This document shows, in pieces, positions 11,806-23,137 of a stretch of 64,000 nt of DNA; the first letter of the stretch is position 1, and each line of letters begins with the position of its first letter. Under the pieces are notes generated by a model. That model was given only the letters and a program-made list of their open reading frames with translations, did not search any database and was not told where the DNA came from. The stretch is from Tetrapyrgos nigripes (lineage: Eukaryota; Basidiomycota; Agaricomycetes; Agaricales; Campanellaceae). The position numbers and the translations under genes are program-made. The stretch covers positions 124,001-188,000 of the forward strand of contig JAACJM010000136.1 in the NCBI GenBank assembly GCA_013368315.1, read 5' to 3'.

Positions 11806-12812
11806 GTTGTATTGTTGTAGTACTGTTGTAATCTTTTGTTCATGTATCCTGCCGTCTTTGCTATCCGTGCATTGACAAAAAATATAATCGTGCTTATCTC
11901 GTTCTACTCCTGGCTACCTTCACCATGAAGCTTCGAAGCTTGAGCTTGTCATTGTCAACCATCAACAGTGTAGTTTGGTAGTAATCATGCTTACCTTACC
12001 ACTAAATTGGGAAGATGTCATTCCCACGCTACCAAGTTTTCATCTGAACCACGATGACATAGGAGGCACATGGCCTCCCCTCACTCCTCGCCTGCTTCTT
12101 GGAGGCAATGTAATGAATACTGCAACCTAGTGACTTGATCTTCATTTGAGTTCAAATTGTCGATCAATATCAGAGCTTTAGCCAGGTATGTCCAGTCATT
12201 ACAACGGTTCAGTCTTTTATCACATTCAGTTTTTTATGACTTGCTCAGTACTATGAGCCTTTTCTTCTTCAACTGTATTATGCCCACTAATGCTATACAT
12301 GATCTATAGGTGCGCTCCGTCTTTTACACTGTTTTCAGTCACATTAGATGTGTCCAATTCTCTACGCGTTCAATGACTTCCACATTCAAGTTATTTACGC
12401 GTTTAGTTAATCAGGGTCCAATTCTGTCTCGTTCACTGTAATTAAAAGTGTGAAGCCCTGGTGAGCTCTGGTAAGTGCTTTTAGTTCAAATTGTTGATCA
12501 TTTTCTGAGCATTATCTAGGTGTGTCCAGTCATTACAACACGTTCACTCAACCACAACATCCAGTTTTTTATGACTTGCTCAATACTGTAAGCCTTTTCT
12601 TCTTCAGCTCTTTAGTATGTCCACCAATACTATACACTATCTATAGGTGCTCTCATCCTTTGGCGTTGATTGATTGTGGTTTACAGTCATATCAGACGCG
12701 TTCAATATTTACGTGTTCAGATCATTACTTGTTCAGTCATTTACGCGTTCAGTCTTCTTCGGACTTCTAGCATCAACTGCTGTACTTACATCAGCTCTCT
12801 TCTGTTCTTCAA
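11806..12812. other. intergenic interval with a duplicated segment
   Basis: No gene is recognisable. Most of the interval is made of the two copies of a duplicated block described separately, plus low-complexity T-rich sequence. Confidence 0.5.
12151..12660. repeat. direct duplication, about 334 bp offset
   Basis: A segment starting TTCAAATTGT at 12151 recurs at 12485. Both contain GTCCAGTCATTACAAC, CAGTTTTTTATGACTTGCTC, AGCCTTTTCTTCTTCA and CTATAGGTGC in the same order and spacing. The copies differ at scattered positions. They lie directly upstream of the next gene, so duplicated promoter sequence is possible. Confidence 0.75.
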
Positions 12813-14053
12813 ATGCCTCGTCCCAAGCTGTACCAAACGGATGAAGAGAGAAAGGAGGCTGTCCGGAAGCGGAATGCTGCCCACTATATCAAGTACAAAC
12901 CTTTTTTCCTTCGAGTCTGGTATGTCTACTAATCTAATGTTATACCCTGTATAGAAATCGAGAGGCTATCAAAGCGAGGATGCGTGAAAGAAGGATTAAA
13001 GTCAAACTCGAGAAAAGCAAAGGCCAAAGGTGCGTTATTATTCACATATTCACATCAAGAAACCTCAGACTGATGTCTACCGTAACACTCAGTAACTTAC
13101 CAGCCGTCAATAACCACATAGTCCCAACACAGCAACTCCACACTCCGGATCCGTCTCCCGTGAAGAATGATAATTCACCAGTCTCATCAGTCCCTGCGCC
13201 GCCTTGGGCAGGTAAATATCGCAGAAAAAGTAAATTTGTGCATCTCGAAACTGAGAGTCCTGAGCCAATGTGAGTATTGTGCTTTCATTGTTATTGGCCA
13301 CATACTGACCACATTATCTCAAGGCCAATGAAAGGAAACATACCCCGACCTGCACTGCCAACCCCTCCTCCTCCTCCTCCTCCTCCTATGCCACCAGTTC
13401 TGGTTTCACGTGTCGAAAATCACAACAACAGCAATCTTCCTTCTGCGCGTCCTACATTGCAACCAAGTCCAGTTCCAGAACAACGTGACAAACATCACAA
13501 GGACAGTGATGAGGGTTCTTCAGCAGTGAACGGTGATGGGCATGTTTGTGCATCTGGGTTTGGGTCAGACTCGGAGCCAGAGTCCATGGACTTAGACCAA
13601 GGGGACTTCAGTGCTTCTGACTGAAGCCCCTGGTCTCCGTCAGATTTTGCAACCAATGCGTAAGTGCTGGTCTATTCAATCAGCTCCAAACTCTGACTAG
13701 CAGCATCCAGTTCTCCGACACAAGCAACAATGGGCCTCACAGAGGTGAGGTCCAAGATTGACACTCTGAGAGAGTGTTTCGAAAAAAATCTTCTCAGCAG
13801 TCTTGATGAACGGAAATGGGTCGACAACATCTATCGGGATTGCATTACCTCATACGCCACCGGAGGTACCTCTCATTCCATCCACACCATACACTCGTGG
13901 AATCTCCAGGTACTCGACATCTACCATACTTCAAAAAGACTTATAGGTCATGTTCGACTTTTGGATGAAGATGAAATGGATTGGTTGGAGGAGTTCATGG
14001 AACGGGTAGGCAAGACCAGCGATATGCTCTGGGATATCAACTTTTACGTTTGA
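12813..14053 (+). CDS. unnamed basic/disordered protein with acidic C-terminal domain
   Basis: The N-terminus MPRPKLYQTDEERKEAVRKR is followed by an intron and NREAIKARMRERRIKVKLEK, a highly charged helix resembling a family I recall beside transposons in agaricomycetes. Further exons give SSVPAPPWAGKYRRKSK, a run of eight prolines from a CCT repeat (13366-13389), and an acidic stretch ending MDLDQGDFSASD at a TGA (13622-13624). Reading past that stop, a GT-AG intron (13662 to about 13702) leads in phase to SSSPTQATMGLTEVRSK and a helical domain ending DEMDWLEEFMERVGKTSD to stop at 14053. Either the TGA is the true end and the last exon is separate, or it is a CGA-to-TGA nonsense change. Function unknown. 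Confidence 0.45.
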
Positions 14054-14310
14054 GAAGGGATGGATTCTCTGAAGGCCGCTCATCAAGAGCGGATACTTCT
14101 TCATCAGGCCTAGACTCTAGACTTGCGTCCTGTCAATTCTTAGGTATCGTTCAGTTTTAATTGAATTGTGGCTTCTATGTAAAATTGAGCCTGCCGACCG
14201 ACTCGTAAATAAAAGAGCCCTCGAAAAAGTGTTTGCATCATCTTTCCTTTCTTTCCTCCCATTTCTTTCCTTCTCTTTTCTTTCATACCCTTTCCTTCTG
14301 CTCTTTCCCA

Positions 14311-15455
14311 ATGAAGACTGAGAGCGCTACCCCCAAAATGCCTCCAGCATCTCAAAAGGTATGCCTATGCTCCCTTCACTGGACTCTTCTAACCTGTCAT
14401 CAGCGCTATCCGCTCTGAAGCCCTTCTAGGCGTTCGTTGGACCCAGGCTCAGACACGAGCAACAAAAGAAAAGTGAGTGTTCTGCAGGTTTATATCTTGT
14501 CGTCCCTGTGTGCTGACTTCTGGCTTTCTTTTTTCAGCATTCGACACCTTCCCCTGGAAGGTCGTCCAAATCAAAAGTGCTTGACACCTTGGATCATCTC
14601 AACTGTCCCAAACACGTTGTCTGTCAATGTTACATTGAGGTGCCATCCTTGAAAAAAGGCAAAAATTTCCGTAAGTCCTTTACCATTGCTACTTCTTTAT
14701 ACATTCTCTCACTAGATCTCCCTCATCATAGGAAGCAGTAAAAGTCAGCTGCACTGCGTTGTGTCAATCGAGTATCCACTCGTAGCCATCGTCGACCTCG
14801 GTCAAGACTATCACGACTCCTAACCCGACTCCGACTCCAAAGCCAAAGCGCAAGCGTCTGACTCAGAGTGCCCTTTCCAGAATCATGTCAAAATCATCTC
14901 ATCATGTTGCTATTCCGACCACTCCTCGCCGTGCTAAGATTCTTCAGAATGCTGCAGAGATCATGGTATCTGCTTTAGAGCCAGGTATGTTCCCTTTCTT
15001 ATTCACTGTCTATTCTATCTAATTTCTCTTACACTACTTTTCTTCAGACTCGCCAGCTGCTCGGACGCCAGTTAAAACTTATAAAGGTATACTGTTCTCG
15101 TCTATTCATCTTTCAACTCTGGCCTGACGTTCATTTTTTATTAACAGGTGCTACACGCTGCCGCCAAGTTGATACTCCTCAGGCCTCTTCATCTAGACTT
15201 TGTCGCTCTGAGAGCCACCGCCACGTCAATACTCCTCAGGCCTCTTCATCCAGAATTCATCGCTCTGAAAGCCCCAAGTATGTTTCAGAGTCGGAGGAAG
15301 ACAACGTCTCCATCAAGTCTGAGGATTGTTCCTTGAGCTATTCACCCATTCGTTCCAGCCTTCATTCCTTCCCTCAGTCTCCATATCAATGTGGTCTCTG
15401 TGGACAGGCCCACCTTGGAAAATGCAAATACTCTAAGTATCGTGGCTCGGCCTAG
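14311..15455 (+). CDS. unnamed Ser/Arg-rich protein with zinc-knuckle-like end
   Basis: Begins MKTESATPKMPPASQK. Several small exons follow, including HSTPSPGRSSKSKVLDTL then NCPKHVVCQCYIEVPSLKK. The best-supported part is the 3' half: KPKRKRLTQSALSRIMSK, then introns near 14992-15048 and 15088-15148, an internal 54-bp tandem repeat (DTPQASSSR twice, 15170-15270), and a terminal CGLCGQAHLGKCKYSKYRG, a CX2CX3HX3C zinc-knuckle-like motif. The join of exons 1 and 2 and a region near 14770-14825 are not in frame as I read them, so the gene may be partly decayed. It sits between two other unnamed genes and the KDZ transposase on the same strand. Confidence 0.45.
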
Positions 15456-16202
15456 ATACTCACTCTCTTTTTGATGTCAAATTCATATATCTATTTACAT
15501 ACACATGTATGTAGTAGAACATATGTAGTCTTGTTACTCACTTGTCCGTTAAACTTTTTGCAGTATTGTTCATATTTCTATTTTACATATACCTGTAAGT
15601 ATGTAGTAGAAAATATGTAGACTTCCACTGTAATTTGATCAAAGTTGCCTTGTATTAATGGCTCCAACTAAGCTTCATTTCATGGCCAATTTGCAGCACA
15701 GTTCCAGCACAGGCGTGAGCGCTGAAGTAAGTACTGATCTGGTAGGCAGCATATTTGAATGAAGATCATTACATGAGGTAAGATTTCTCCATCCCTTTCC
15801 AGCGCGCTCTCCAGCATTCATGCTGATAGCATAGCCTCCAACCTAGGCTGTCGAAGCACAATCAAATACTTCTCCGTCCCTTTCCAGCACTGGTTTCATG
15901 CTGATAGCATAACTTACAACTTAGGACTCCGTTGAATTACAATTGCATTTACATGAACTAAAGGTGAGTCCTCCATCCATTTCCAGCACGATATCCAGCA
16001 TAACTACAGCTCAGGACTTAGCATAACTTACAACTTGACTCAGATGAATGAACGCAAGGTGAGTCTTCCGTCCCTTTCCAGCACTATTTCCAGCATCTAT
16101 GCCCTTTGTGCTGCACCCATGCTGATAGCATAGTTTATCACTACTTAGCCGCCTTTCTACTTAAATAGCCCCTCTCTGTCAGAACCAAATCAACAGCTTC
16201 AC
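15456..16202. repeat. imperfect tandem repeats upstream of the KDZ gene
   Basis: From about 15690 to 16135 the motif TCCCTTTCCAGCAC (or a close variant) recurs four times at 15798, 15879, 15978 and 16070. Each is followed by CATGCTGATAGCATA-like and AACTTACAACTTAG-like blocks, so the repeat unit is roughly 80-100 bp. The tract ends about 65 bp before the transposase ATG, fitting a 5' subterminal or promoter repeat. The first 230 bp hold only AT-rich sequence with a duplicated ACATA-GTA-GTAGTAGAA-ATATGTAG segment (15500-15625). Confidence 0.65.
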
Positions 16203-19200
16203 ATGTCTCGCCCACGTATCAAACGTCCCAACAAACTCCATGTCACCGACTTTGATTCTGATAATGAATCGGATGGTGCTCCCCCTCGCCAAAGACAAAG
16301 ATCAGCTGTACAATCTTCAACCTCGCAGGATCAAGCGTATTATCAGGGCTCCAATGGTCATGTCATCAGCCACTCACTATCGTCTCAGCCACCTTCTGAT
16401 TCGGCCAATTCTGCCTCGGGTACCGTGGATCTGGAGGATACCACAACTCTGCTATCAGATCTTTCATTTTTGGAGCCTACAAAAGGTGTAGAAGCTGAGA
16501 ACAACATTGATACACCTGTGCAGCTTCAAAAGGTCTCGAGGCGTAAAATGGATTCAGTGTGTATATCACTTTAGGCAATCTATAGATTATTCTGACCCTT
16601 ATATGAATAGGACATGCCCATGCGGCAATGGATGGAAGACCATGGAGCCTTTCTTGAGCTCCTCCTTGAGCTCGAAGACTGTGAATCCAGTGGGCCGCAA
16701 GAGATATGTTTTCATTGTCAGCAGCCGCTGGGTCAAGCCGTCTATCGCTGCTGCGATTGTTTGGGCCTCGGTGAATTATGCACAGAATGCGTCTACAAGA
16801 AACATTGGCAATTCCATTCCATAGGGTTCAGGTATGCTCTCAGGCACTCTCTTCATTTTTCTCACAGAATTCAAGTTTTCAACGTTCTTATTAGGTATGG
16901 AACGGAGCATTTTGGACAAAGATTCCTTTTGGTTTTGTTATCCAGCTTGGGCATATAGTGGGAGAAGCATGTTCTGCTCCTGAACCCTCTTCTCAAAATG
17001 ATTTCGTTGTGGGGGATATCAGCGGGATTCATGTGGTCCGCCTCAATTTTTGTGGTTGCAAAGGCGAACTGGACCACATGAAACCCTCGCACAGCATTCA
17101 CCTTCCAGACTCTTGAAATGTTCCAGATGCTCAACGTCATGAGCAAGATTTCTGCATACGACTACTACCATTCCCTAGTCTGGCTGACTGACAATACCGG
17201 AACTAGCACAATTCCCGTAAGTATATCTGAATTTCTGCAGAATTCGGTCACTGGCAGCTGAAAGATTTTTTTACAGGACCAATATGAGGAATTTCTGTGG
17301 ATTATTTGACAGTGGCGTCATCTTCGCATGCTGAAGCGTGCTGATCGTGCTCATGATCTGCAAGGACCAGAGGGAACCTATGCCGGGTGTCAATATTCCA
17401 GCAAATTATGACACTGTCCCCCCAGGTGAGAAGTAAGTCGTTTGATCATATTCATAGTCATTAAGGCTAATTACATACAGATGGAAATACATGCTTTTCG
17501 TCGGAATTGATGCCAACTTCCGCCTCAAAAGACTGAATGTCTCAAGCGAGGAGATGGACCCTGGATTGAATCACGGATATTCGTATTTCGTCGAAACCAA
17601 TCAATACTACGACTACATACATACTTACGGTACACTTGTTCAAGATGACAAAAGCACTTGCAACGACCACAATGCTTTGAAATTGGCCAGCTCGAAAGGA
17701 GGGAAAGGAGTTGCTTCAACTGGAGTAGTCACTGTTGATTGCGCACGCCATGATATGAAGAGGCCGGTGCCAGTGGCTGATCTTCAAAAGGGTGAACGGT
17801 ACGTGAAAATATATGATGTTTTATCCAATCTGATCTCGGTCTATAGCTACGTCAACACCGATTATGTATTCATGTCCAGCATGAAACAGAATGCTCCTCA
17901 TTCTGTCGTCGTCTCATACGATATCGCCTGTCAATATGGAAAGGGCTGGCCTAAACGCAAGGCAACTTACAACTCCCTCTTTCATCCAAATCCTCTCCAA
18001 ACATATCGTTTTCTGGTTCCAAAGTTCCACCTTTTTGCCCATCGAGAATGGTGCCAGGTACGTACAGAAAGCTGTCATTCTAATGTGGTGTCACTGATAA
18101 GAAGATCAGGTCCGCTTCTCTTTTAATTATACAAACCTCGTGGGCCGTACCGACGGTGAAGCCCCTGAACGTAGATGGGCAGCTGCAAATGCAGTGTCAG
18201 CAAGTACGAGGGAGATGGGCCTGGGCTCTCGACGGGATACATTGGATGATATTTTCACAGATTGGAATCATCGGAAGCATTTGGTTTTGCGTACGTGATT
18301 GAGTTTGTGTTAGAAACTCTATGTCAGTATTGTATTTATGGAATTTTGTTAGCTAATGCTCTTCTGAAACGATTGATCGAAGCTCTTGATGGCAAAGAGA
18401 AGCATACACAAGCTTTCAAGTTACTGACAGCAGCTCTACCAAACGAGGATGTGATCAAGTGGCAAACCACTGTTTCAGCCTGGGAGGCCGACCCCAATGC
18501 AAACCAAAATCCTTTTGAAGCTGCTGCAAAAGGTGCGTGCTCTATATATCTTTCTGTCATTTTGTAGACTAAAATGGATTGCAGGAATCTCGCTTGATAA
18601 AGTTAAGCTACAGTTGGCAGAGGAAGATCAATCCATTAGTAAGGAGAACAGGATCCATACTGTCTCTAATCGGAACATGATCTTAAAGGGGGTATCCTTG
18701 GAGCAAGAGCAGTAAGCATTTCTCTACCAAAGATCATCCATTGAATCACAACAGATACATAGGGATATGCTATCCTATGAAGACAAGAAACTGAAGGCAT
18801 CGGCAACTAACATACAACGGTCAAAATTCATAGAAAAGTCTACGCAATTGCGGCAGAAGATTGAGGTCTTCTTCGAGATCCAACAACATTACGTCCCGAG
18901 GCTTGGATATATCCGTGGGATAGCTGAACAGCATCCTGATGAAGATGAACCGTGCGCCGTATACTCTATCCCCCTCTTCCTTCTGTCCTCCTCTCCTCCA
19001 GGCTTAAGGCTTGACAATGAGCTCTGTAAAATCGAGCTCAGAATCCGGATTGCTGAGGCCTCTGATGCTTTGGAAGCTCTTTGCTGCCACCTGTTGCTGA
19101 AGACGTCAGTTTGTCAATTCCGAAACGCTAACGTATTCGGGCAGAGAATGATGACGCATTCGCAACAAGTCATCAGTGATGTAATGGACAAGATCAACAA

Positions 19201-19957
19201 GGATGCTCGTCACTATCGCCGTGCCTATAAGGCCATCATGACCCTTGGTCCTATTGTGAACAACTTTTCTTGGAGACCTCTTCTTCGAAAGTTGAGGGAT
19301 GCCGACATTCGCTCTTTTCGAGATATCAAGGACACGGATGGAAAGGGCCATGCTCCGAAAGTGACGACATCAAAGCAACAGAAGAGAAACTTTCAGGCAC
19401 AGGGGAAACAAACATACTCGTGGATCTGGTTGTCAGCACGTCCAGTAGAAGAAGCTCCTCAAGAAACAGGAACTGGAACACTTAATGAAGGCATGTTTAA
19501 TTTCTCTATTGTCCCGCCATACTCATGTATATATAATATCCTAGCTTTGCGTATCGAATGGTGTAAGGCTCGAGCTCGAGCCTTTCGCTTTCAGGAGGAA
19601 TGTGTTTTATTGTTGGAGGAGATGAGACGCACAAAGGTATTTTATTCGTGGCAGCAACAAATGTGGAAGAAGCATGAAGCCGAGTTCCAAAGCACAATGG
19701 AACCAAGGAAGAGTAAGAGACTTGTCGGCGGTGGGATAGCTTACGCTCGTAAGCAAGCTGACATCTTTGGAAGGATGCTTCTGCACTGCGAGAACATATG
19801 GAAAAGCGTACCTACTTTGATGGCAAATGCGGAGCAGAACTTGAATGGTGCTATGGAAGGTTGGAAGCAACTTCCCACCTGGTTGCAGAGGCATGCACAC
19901 GAGCTCGAAGAACAGGATAGCGACTACGAACTTGAAGAGGGTGGTGACGAGGACTAA
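16203..19957 (+). pseudogene. KDZ transposase with CxC2-like cysteine cluster, decayed
   Basis: A Kyakuja-Dileera-Zisupton (KDZ) DNA transposase. After a disordered N-terminus (MSRPRIKRPNKLHVTDFD) comes a CxC2-type cluster: W-MEDHGAFLELLLELED, ICFHCQQPL, YRCCDCLG, LCTECVYKKHWQFH. The core shows FVGIDANFRLKRL (first acidic residue), TVDCARHDMKRPVPVADLQ, VSYDIACQYGKGW, FHLFAHREWC and GRTDGEAPERRWAAANAV, all KDZ landmarks. The C-terminal helical part ends LEEQDSDYELEEGGDED. Breaks: the frame slips near 16893 (WNGAFWTKIPFGF lies in another frame), a segment is missing between ELDHMKPS and TAFTFQTLEMF near 17080, an in-frame TGA lies at 17307-17309 before QWRHLRMLKRA, and the CPACP part before GVNIPANYD is lost near 17390. 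From 17475 on the gene is almost clean. Probably inactive. Confidence 0.85.
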
Positions 19958-21528
19958 ACTTGGTAGTAGGCACAAATTTACATTTTCTGTTCCCCTTTGG
20001 GCGAGGGACAAGTAAAAAATACAATGAGCAAATACTGATAAATACCGGCTGCGGAGACTAAAAGGGGAGACTTCTCCGGGTGTTCCTGCTGTTCATGGAT
20101 GACGACGACCATCACCCTTGCTCACCGTTGACAGCACTGATCAGCGCTCATCAGCGACGTCTACACTGTTGAGCAGTCTTAGTACCTATCAAAGGATAGG
20201 CCTCTAAGCAGTAGGATGTGCTGCAGCATGTCAGCCTCTGAGGGACAGATTGTGCTGCAGCACGGAATCTCTTCCAAGCAGAGACTATGCTGCAGCATAA
20301 GTACAGATTCTAGTGTGTATACTACTTTCGATACCTAGGTCCTAGACCGACCGCTGAATCAAAAGTAGTCAACTCAACTCACCCCAGAAACAGAAAAAGG
20401 CAATAGACAATAGTAGGCTTAATCCATTCAAATGTACTGTATACAATGTACATATCTCTCCAAAAAGTGAGTGATCAATCCTTGAACAGGATCCCCGACT
20501 CCGACCGAAGGGAAGCGAGAGGGACTGTTCCACCGAATGGCATCATGCCGCCGTCATCCGTGGCTGACAGGAGTTTGAACTTTAACGGGCAGCTCCAAGT
20601 GGGATCGTCTTTCCACTTTTCCTTCTTTACAACCACCTATCGCCGACTCCCATCGTCACGCAGCCGCTGCGAGTAGGTATTTGCCCCCATATTCTGTGAC
20701 CTGTCGCTATCAATACAAAGCTACATACATTGCTAGCTTTCAAAAGCTGTCTGCATTGATGATTGAACCTGTACCAACTTCTAATTCATTACCATCTAGA
20801 CAAATTCCACAACAATCTCAATTCTGCCCCAAATAAGTAAATAAGCAAAATACAGTAAATCTGTTCGTGCAATTGCAAGGCCGCTGCCCAACTCTTACTC
20901 AGGCTAGACAAAGTGGCTCTGCTCTCTACCAGTACCATGCAAGACCAAGATCACTATGGACATCTAGATCTAAGTATACCACGCTCTAACCTCTACATGC
21001 CCTCATTCAAGTTTCAACGCGAATTAGGCTATTTCTAGCATTGAACAATTGAGACTGCATACCTAGAATATATTCAAATTTTATGCAGATATCAATCTTT
21101 TGTCCCACTGGATTACTGGTTGCGGCTGTGACGCAACACATTAATATTGGCTCTTAAGCTTGAGCATTCATGCTGCTAGCAGCTAGCTTCATTTTCTCTT
21201 CCAAAATTGCAAGTTGTTACTTGTTTTCATTCTCACCTAGAAGAGTGTACAGCGGGTGGGTATGAACTCTATCAAGACTCTATGCTAGCCTATTTACAAC
21301 TAGGATCAGTCACAAGTCACAACAATATGGATACTGGTTTACCATCAAGCACAGACACTGGTCAGAGTTGGGGGGGTGCCATGCATGCGCAGACCTGAGG
21401 CGCAGCATTAAGGATTATAATCACATATTGAGTACTTAGTCTGGCCATGGTATAAAATGCAATATTCGAGATTTACTCCAGTTCAAAAATGCCAGACAAA
21501 AGTGAACTGAGTAAAGTCTCATCCCCGC
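19958..21528. other. interval downstream of the KDZ gene
   Basis: No gene is seen. From 20090 to 20310 there is a cluster of CAGCAC/CAGCGC motifs and three near-copies of the palindrome TGCTGCAGCA. After about 20690 the sequence becomes AT-richer, without recognisable coding content. Confidence 0.5.
20215..20310. repeat. TGCTGCAGCA palindromes
   Basis: TGCTGCAGCA occurs at about 20219, 20251 and 20288, each about 35 bp apart and each followed by a CAT/CGG and TC(T/A) context. The same palindrome occurs near 4440, on the far side of the transposon block. It may be a subterminal transposase-binding repeat. Confidence 0.5.
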
Positions 21529-22692
21529 TATGTTACTAGGGCTCCTAGCGGATCGGATGAGGATTGGATGAGGATGCATCGGTTTGGATGGGCACTTTCT
21601 CAAAGCCAATCCGCATCGGCGGACGGCCATCCATCGGATTGACCGATCATCGTCGGATGGAAGTAAGATTAGTACAAAAAGAAAAACATTAGTACAGATG
21701 AGCGTACTTATAGACATATACTAGAGTAAAATACATTACGAGGCCGAATGAAATGAGGATGAGTTGCTTACAGTGCGTTTCTGCATGTGGCTATGTCAAT
21801 TACGTCCCAATTTCTCCCGACTTTCTCTTTCCACATTTTTCCGAGTCTGCCCCTTTTTCATCCAGCAATTTTCCTTTTCATTTCTGACATCTTGCAGGGT
21901 CTAATTCGTCCCTGTCAATCTCTTTTCCCTCTCTCTCATATCACCATGAAGCTCTCTCGCACACAATTTTTTTTTTTTTGCTCCACCGTTCCGACTTTGG
22001 CCTTGTGTGAACTACGCCATGATTACTTTGAAGGCAACTGTCTTGCCTTTCTAATCAGACCAAGCGTTCACAATCGCAACCAGACGGACTGCGGAGATTT
22101 CGCTCACTCAGGCTTCCTCTTCCATTCCGCCTCTAGTCTCAATTTCACAGTGTTTTTCTACAACCAGTCCATTGACTTAGTTGGGGGTGACTGATACAAA
22201 GAAGTTTAATAAAATAATGTGTACATTAAAACTTGAATTGCTATTGCTATGGCCTCGTACTCACCACGCGTTAGCATTGGCCCACAGCCACTTCATGTAT
22301 GATTCTATTAAACAGTAACAGTCGTTGGTCCTTCAGGATTTTTGCGTTTCAGTGCACGTTTTGTCCCTTCAGGAAGCATGACCGATGGGTCTGGGCGGTC
22401 ATGCTCCCGACGTTGTGGGCCTTCGCGTTCGATTTTGGGCAGGATGTTTCTATGAGATGTTTCTCTGGGACCTTCCTTTATTTTTTTGATAGCACACGTC
22501 ATGTATTAGGTACTACTGTATAGCTCTACGACAAACCCCGAGCACCAGCCACCATCTGACGACCATCGTTGGATGGGCGGATGGGATCCGTCGGATGAGC
22601 CAAGCACCTAAGCCCATCCGCCATCCGCATCCGAGGCCCCATCACTGGATGACCGGCGGATCATCCGATCCGCTAGGAGCCCTATATGTTAC
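21529..22692. mobile_element. non-autonomous hAT-like element with TIRs and 8-bp TSD
   Basis: The element proper is 21537-22684 (1148 bp). Its two ends are perfect inverted repeats of 24 bp starting TAGGGCTCCTAGCGGATC (21537-21560 against 22684-22661). It is flanked by an exact 8-bp duplication TATGTTAC (21529-21536 and 22685-22692). An 8-bp target duplication and a (C/T)AGGG terminus are hallmarks of hAT transposons. Subterminal zones on both sides are packed with GGATGG/CATCCG and CGGATC units. The interior has no transposase; the longest open frame is 21787-22194. Confidence 0.9.
21787..22194 (+). CDS. open frame inside the hAT-like element, possible captured gene
   Basis: About 135 codons, with an internal Met at 21946 that would give MKLSRTQFFFFC followed by PTLALCELRHDYFEGNC and ending FYNQSIDLVGGD. 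From that Met the product is about 82 residues with a hydrophobic start and several Cys and Asn-X-Ser/Thr sites, as in a small secreted protein. The Phe run comes from a T-homopolymer (21968-21979), so the frame there is uncertain. It could be chance. I do not recognise it. Confidence 0.2.
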   Translation: MAMSITSQFLPTFSFHIFPSLPLFHPAIFLFISDILQGLIRPCQSLFPLSHITMKLSRTQFFFFCSTVPTLALCELRHDYFEGNCLAFLIRPSVHNRNQTDCGDFAHSGFLFHSASSLNFTVFFYNQSIDLVGGD

Positions 22693-23137
22693 TCTGGTTT
22701 GGAATCTGAAATTTATGATTCTCAGATCAAAGCTGGTGAAGAAAGGAACATAGGGCTGACATTGACTGTGATGACTAGCATTTGTGATGCATTGCAAACT
22801 TTGTACCTTGTTTGTCCTGGTTGTGTTTTACTGACTCATGTTTATATCAATGTATCAATGTGGGTTGGGACTTGTATTATTTATATGGGAAAGGAAAGAA
22901 CAGAAGGTAAATAAAAATGATGTATACTTTTGACACACTTGCCCAATCTCAGGTTTTGTACTCACCATGTCTTAGCACTGGTTCACATTCTTTTCATTTT
23001 CCTGTGACATTAGATAAGTAATTAATCAATCAAGGCTGTTCATGTTCAGCAGAACTTGTTTGTCTCAGAGTAAAACAGTTTGACACAAATCATATGATTT
23101 CATGGCTTACATACAGGTTCAACATTGAGAATTCAAA
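22693..23137. other. interval between hAT-like element and NLR gene
   Basis: AT-rich 3' flank of the NLR-type gene. No gene or clear repeat is seen here. Confidence 0.4.
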
